A stretch of 8,170 bases of DNA from an uncultured Treponema sp. (GTDB lineage Bacteria > Spirochaetota > Spirochaetia > Treponematales > Treponemataceae), in NCBI GenBank assembly GCA_946611835.1, contig CAMOEE010000112.1, positions 1-8,170 on the forward strand. Direction: 5' to 3'. Numbering within the stretch: the first letter of the stretch is position 1; every line of letters starts with the position of its first letter. The notes beneath the pieces were generated by a model. The model made no database searches and was not told the origin of the DNA. It saw only the letters and a program-made list of their open reading frames with translations. Positions 4,945 through 8,170 of this stretch are shown here, piece after piece. The position numbers were made by a program, and so were the translations under genes.

Positions 4945-6489
4945 CTCATTCATAAGGCGGGAAACATAAGTTCTCTGGATTCCCAGAATCTGGCCGGCCT
5001 TGGTCTGGTTCCATGAAGTCTCGTCGAGGATTTTTTTAATATAGGCAGCCTTAAAGCTGTTTATTGCGGTTTTTAGAGTCTTGTCATCAGCGTCAGCGAT
5101 TTCAGAAGCCAGGCTCTCAATCTCACCGTCCGGAGAAGAGCCGGGCTGAGTTTTTTGTGAAGCCTGAGTGAATGAAGACAAGCGAAGATCGTCAGCCTGA
5201 ATCACCGGCGGTCTTCCGAGCACGCAGGCCCTCTCGATAGAATTCTCAAGTTCCCGGACATTTCCCGGCCAGTAGTAGTCATAGAGAAGGCGGAGGGCGG
5301 AGTTCGAAAATCCTGTGAAATTCTTTTTTGTCTCCCTGCTGAATTTGTCAAGGAAGAAAGAGGCCAATGGCTCAATGTCCTCTCTTCGCTCACGCAAAGG
5401 CGGGATATTAATCGGAACAACATTGAGGCGGTAATACAGGTCGCTTCTGAAAAGCCCTTCGCTCACCATCTTCTCAAGGTTTCTGTTTGTTGCAGCGACC
5501 ACACGAACATCAACTGAAATTGTCTCGTTGGAACCGACTTTCTCAAACTTATGCTCCTGAAGGACTCTCAGAAGTTTTGCCTGAAGGTCAAGGGAGAGCT
5601 CTCCGATCTCATCAAGGAAAATAGTTCCTCCGTCACTTGCCTCAAAACGGCCTATTCTGTCACTGACGGCATCGGTAAAAGCACCTTTGACATGGCCGAA
5701 AAGCTCGCTCTCAAGCAGAGCCGGTGAAAGAGCCGCACAATTAACTCGAACGAAAGGTTTTTCCCTTCTCTCGCTCTTTGTGTGAAGCTGCTCTGCGAAC
5801 AATTCCTTTCCTACCCCGCTCTCACCAGTGATAAGAATCGTTGTGTTTGTCTTTGCCACCTCAGAAATCACATGAAGCAAATCAAGGACGACAGGGCTGC
5901 GGGCCACAAAAGGATGATAATCCGGTCCGTTCTCAATTTTTGAGGCAAGAACAGAAAGCTGGTACTTTGCCGAACGATAAGAATCGGCGTTTGTGTAGGC
6001 GATTCCCGCCTGATCAGCAAGGCTTTCAAGGACAGCCAGATCGTCGTCGTTAAAATGAAGGGCATCGGCCTTATTCAAAAGCTCGATTACCCCGATGCAC
6101 TTTCCTTTGACACGCATAGGAATTGCAATCATATTGCGGCTGACATAGCCTGTCTTATCCTGAACCGTTGTCGAAAAACGGGGATCAGAAGGGACATTAT
6201 TCAAAATAAGGGATTTATTGTTTTCGGAAACCCAGCCAGCGATAGATTTTTTTGAAACCGGGATGTTTTGTGCTTCAGCTCCTTTTGGACCAAGAGCTAC
6301 CACAAAACGAAGCGAGCCATCCTCCTTGTTAAGCAAAAGTGAAGATGACTCGCAATGGACAAGGCGCATTGCCGATTCAAGAATGTAAACCAGCAATGCG
6401 TTTATGTCAGAATAATTTGAATTAATCCGACCGTTTATTTCGATGAGTGTTTTCAGCTGTTCAAGAGAAAGAGAATTCAAGCCACTCAT
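4930..6489 (-). CDS. Sigma54-dependent transcriptional activator with N-terminal GAF sensor domain
   Basis: 519-residue cytoplasmic enhancer-binding protein that uses ATP hydrolysis to open sigma54-RNA polymerase promoters. Order: GAF domain about 22-170 (ligand or redox sensor, ligand unknown); AAA+ domain about 193-425 with Walker A GESGVGKE (222-229), sigma54-contact loop GAFTDA (269-274), Walker B GGTIFLDE (287-294), sensor I ATN (333-335), arginine residues 348 and 354 in FRSDLYYRL, sensor II WPGNVRELE (407-415); Ser/Asp-rich linker 439-470; Fis-type helix-turn-helix about 478-519. No phospho-receiver domain is present, so it is not a classical response regulator. The contact loop has Asp where the consensus GAFTGA has Gly. 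The ATG is nine bases after the rpsA stop and lacks a Shine-Dalgarno sequence, so expression probably depends on rpsA transcription and perhaps on coupled translation. Targets are not visible. Confidence 0.95.
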   Translation of the reverse strand: MSGLNSLSLEQLKTLIEINGRINSNYSDINALLVYILESAMRLVHCESSSLLLNKEDGSLRFVVALGPKGAEAQNIPVSKKSIAGWVSENNKSLILNNVPSDPRFSTTVQDKTGYVSRNMIAIPMRVKGKCIGVIELLNKADALHFNDDDLAVLESLADQAGIAYTNADSYRSAKYQLSVLASKIENGPDYHPFVARSPVVLDLLHVISEVAKTNTTILITGESGVGKELFAEQLHTKSERREKPFVRVNCAALSPALLESELFGHVKGAFTDAVSDRIGRFEASDGGTIFLDEIGELSLDLQAKLLRVLQEHKFEKVGSNETISVDVRVVAATNRNLEKMVSEGLFRSDLYYRLNVVPINIPPLRERREDIEPLASFFLDKFSRETKKNFTGFSNSALRLLYDYYWPGNVRELENSIERACVLGRPPVIQADDLRLSSFTQASQKTQPGSSPDGEIESLASEIADADDKTLKTAINSFKAAYIKKILDETSWNQTKAGQILGIQRTYVSRLMNELNIR

Positions 6490-6498
6490 CGGAGTAAA

Positions 6499-8169
6499 CT
6501 AGTTGTTTTTCTGTGATTTAATCATGTCGCCGAGAGTGTAAGCACCGTCACCGTCGTTCTCAGAAGATGACATGTACTGTGAAATCTCTTTGCGAGCCTG
6601 AGCTTTTTTGTACTCTTTGACAGAGAAAGCAACCTTCTCTTTGTCAACATTGATGTCAACTACAAATACATTGATTTTGTCGCCGACATTGTACTTTTTG
6701 ACAGCCTCTTCGTAAGGAACATCACGGTCATCGCTCAAGTTTGCTTTGTTTACGAGACCCTCAATTCCGTCCGGAGCCTTGACGAATACACCAAAATCAG
6801 TGATTGAAGTGATTTCGCCCTCAAGTGTTGAGCCTGGCTTGTATTCCTCTGCGAATTTCTTCCATGGATTGTCTGTGAGCTGTTTGATTCCGACGCGGAT
6901 TCTGTGATTTTCTGAATCTGCCTCAAGAACGACAACCTCAACTTCCTGATCAACTTTGAGCTCGCTGCCTGCGTGTTTGACTTTCTTTGTCCAAGAAATG
7001 TCCTCAGCAAGAAGGAATCCGTCGATTCCGTCTTCAAGCTGAATGAATGCGCCGGCATTTGTGAGCTTGACAACTTTGCCAGTGATTTTTGTGCCCTCTG
7101 GATACTTCTCAGAGATTGAGTCCCATGGATTTGGTGTAACCTGTTTGAGACCGAGAGAAACACGGCCTGCAGGAATATCGTAACCCAAAATCATACATTT
7201 GATTTTGTCGCCGATTTTTACCATGTCAGAAGCTTTGTTGACTTTTTTAGTCCAGCTGAATTCAGAAATGTGAGCAAGGCCCTCAATTCCCTCTTCAAGC
7301 TCGATGAATGCACCGAAATCAGTGAGTTTTGTAACTGTTCCTTCTACGATGTCATCAACATGATATTTGTCCTCGAAATGTACCCAAGGATCTTCTGTGA
7401 AGTGTTTGAGAGAGAGATTGATTCGTTTTTCGTTCGGCTCAAGGCGGATAACTTTAAGCTCGACTTCCTGACCTTTTTTGACGAAGTCTTTTGGACGAGT
7501 TACATGGCCCCAAGACATATCGTTAATGTGGAGAAGACCGTCGAAGCCACCCAAGTCGATGAAAGCACCGAAGCTTGTGAATGATTTGACAGTACCTTTT
7601 ACGGTGTCACCAATCTGTTTTTCGGCGAAGAACTTGTCCCGCTCTGTGTTGATGATTTCTTCAAGATATTTGCGACGGTTGACGACAACATTCTGTTTGT
7701 TGTCTGAATACAATCGCTCGATATAGAACTTAGATACAGTTCCGATGAGTTTAGAAGGATTCTCGACCTTCTGTGCGTCAGACTGGCTGATTGGCAGGAA
7801 TGCGTGGATATCACCACCGAGGTTAACATCAAATCCGCCTTTGACTTCTTTTTCGATTGTTCCCTCGATTGGGATTTTCTCGTCGAAGTATTTGCGGAAA
7901 TCTTTCCAGAGCTGTTTTGCCTGAGCTTTAGTGTAAGAAATCTCCGGACCGTTGCGGCCGTCTTTGCGGATAACAACGACAGTTACCTTCTCACCGTCTT
8001 TTGGCAATTTTGTGCCGAATTCCTGAACCGGAATGCGACCTTCAGTTCTGTATCCGATATCGATGAATACATAACCGTCTGCCGTCTGAATTACAGTTCC
8101 ATCTACAATCTGACCGTCTTCAATGTTGAGGCCTTTGAGAGACTCTTCTAATTGTGTCTGGATTGCTCC
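6499..8169 (-). CDS. rpsA: 30S ribosomal protein S1 (5' end outside window)
   Basis: Ribosomal RNA- and mRNA-binding protein that helps position mRNA on the 30S subunit. 556 residues are in the window, about the full E. coli length. Six S1 (OB-fold) domains can be drawn, numbering from the right edge: about 17-81, 99-166, 185-255, 271-342, 357-429 and 444-520, each with the V.G.V/FGAF.DL-type pattern in domains 3-6, and domains 3-5 each followed by a DPW or NPW turn. A short tail ends in LGDMIKSQKNN. A TTG at 8007 is not the start: the frame stays open to the edge and the upstream residues complete domain 1. Because about a full-length S1 is already present, the true start must be just outside the window or the protein carries an N-terminal extension; a cytidylate kinase fusion, annotated in Treponema pallidum to my recollection, would fit. 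The sigma54 activator follows after nine bases. Confidence 0.97.
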   Translation of the reverse strand, partial: GAIQTQLEESLKGLNIEDGQIVDGTVIQTADGYVFIDIGYRTEGRIPVQEFGTKLPKDGEKVTVVVIRKDGRNGPEISYTKAQAKQLWKDFRKYFDEKIPIEGTIEKEVKGGFDVNLGGDIHAFLPISQSDAQKVENPSKLIGTVSKFYIERLYSDNKQNVVVNRRKYLEEIINTERDKFFAEKQIGDTVKGTVKSFTSFGAFIDLGGFDGLLHINDMSWGHVTRPKDFVKKGQEVELKVIRLEPNEKRINLSLKHFTEDPWVHFEDKYHVDDIVEGTVTKLTDFGAFIELEEGIEGLAHISEFSWTKKVNKASDMVKIGDKIKCMILGYDIPAGRVSLGLKQVTPNPWDSISEKYPEGTKITGKVVKLTNAGAFIQLEDGIDGFLLAEDISWTKKVKHAGSELKVDQEVEVVVLEADSENHRIRVGIKQLTDNPWKKFAEEYKPGSTLEGEITSITDFGVFVKAPDGIEGLVNKANLSDDRDVPYEEAVKKYNVGDKINVFVVDINVDKEKVAFSVKEYKKAQARKEISQYMSSSENDGDGAYTLGDMIKSQKNN

Positions 8170-8170
8170 C

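Noticed and set aside
6499..8007. TTG at 8007 as the rpsA start
   Set aside because: The frame is open to the window edge and the residues upstream (through EDGQIVDGTV) complete the first S1 domain.
7270..8151. Plus-strand open frames of 104 and 115 codons opposite rpsA
   Set aside because: They lie antisense to strongly conserved S1 domains, show no recognisable domain or ribosome-binding site, and fit codon-bias shadows of rpsA.

Overview
The window looks like ordinary chromosome from a spirochaete, most probably a Treponema-like host-associated or environmental species. Supporting signs are several lipoprotein or signal-peptide proteins, a moderately AT-rich composition, a Rep-type helicase and a ribosomal protein S1 gene in a spirochaete-like neighbourhood. 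The genus is inferred from general protein character; it was not checked by any search. No mobile element, phage, CRISPR array or rRNA is visible. I found no clear new multi-gene system. The most unusual things here are small: opposed heptanucleotide repeat arrays, a variant sigma54-contact motif, and a GH18 hydrolase/lipoprotein pair.

Layout: a plus-strand superfamily 1 DNA helicase enters from the left edge and ends at 1325. Everything else reads on the minus strand. Between 1326 and 1453, where the helicase and the next gene converge, lie two arrays of 7-bp repeats. Leftward from 3115 are a lipoprotein with a carbohydrate-binding-like domain and, 51 bp downstream, a secreted glycoside hydrolase family 18 protein (stop at 1454); they are probably one transcript from a promoter at 3140-3168. 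Next comes a single tRNA-Arg(UCU) (3231-3305) with its own promoter and intrinsic terminator.

Farther right are an unrecognised tyrosine-rich lipoprotein (3374-4159) and a membrane-anchored TPR protein (4198-4875). These two are close together and probably share a strong extended -10 promoter at 4916-4944. Next is a GAF-AAA+-Fis sigma54 activator (4930-6489), which begins only 9 bp after the stop of rpsA. Ribosomal protein S1 (rpsA) runs off the right edge; nearly all of it, with six S1 domains, is in the window.

How the genes may work together: rpsA and the sigma54 activator are probably co-transcribed and perhaps translationally coupled, which would link a housekeeping translation gene to a signal-responsive regulator. 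The TPR protein and the tyrosine-rich lipoprotein look like envelope proteins. The GH18 enzyme and its CBM-like lipoprotein partner look like a small envelope or glycan-processing unit. The right edge (before 8169) and the left edge cut both terminal genes.
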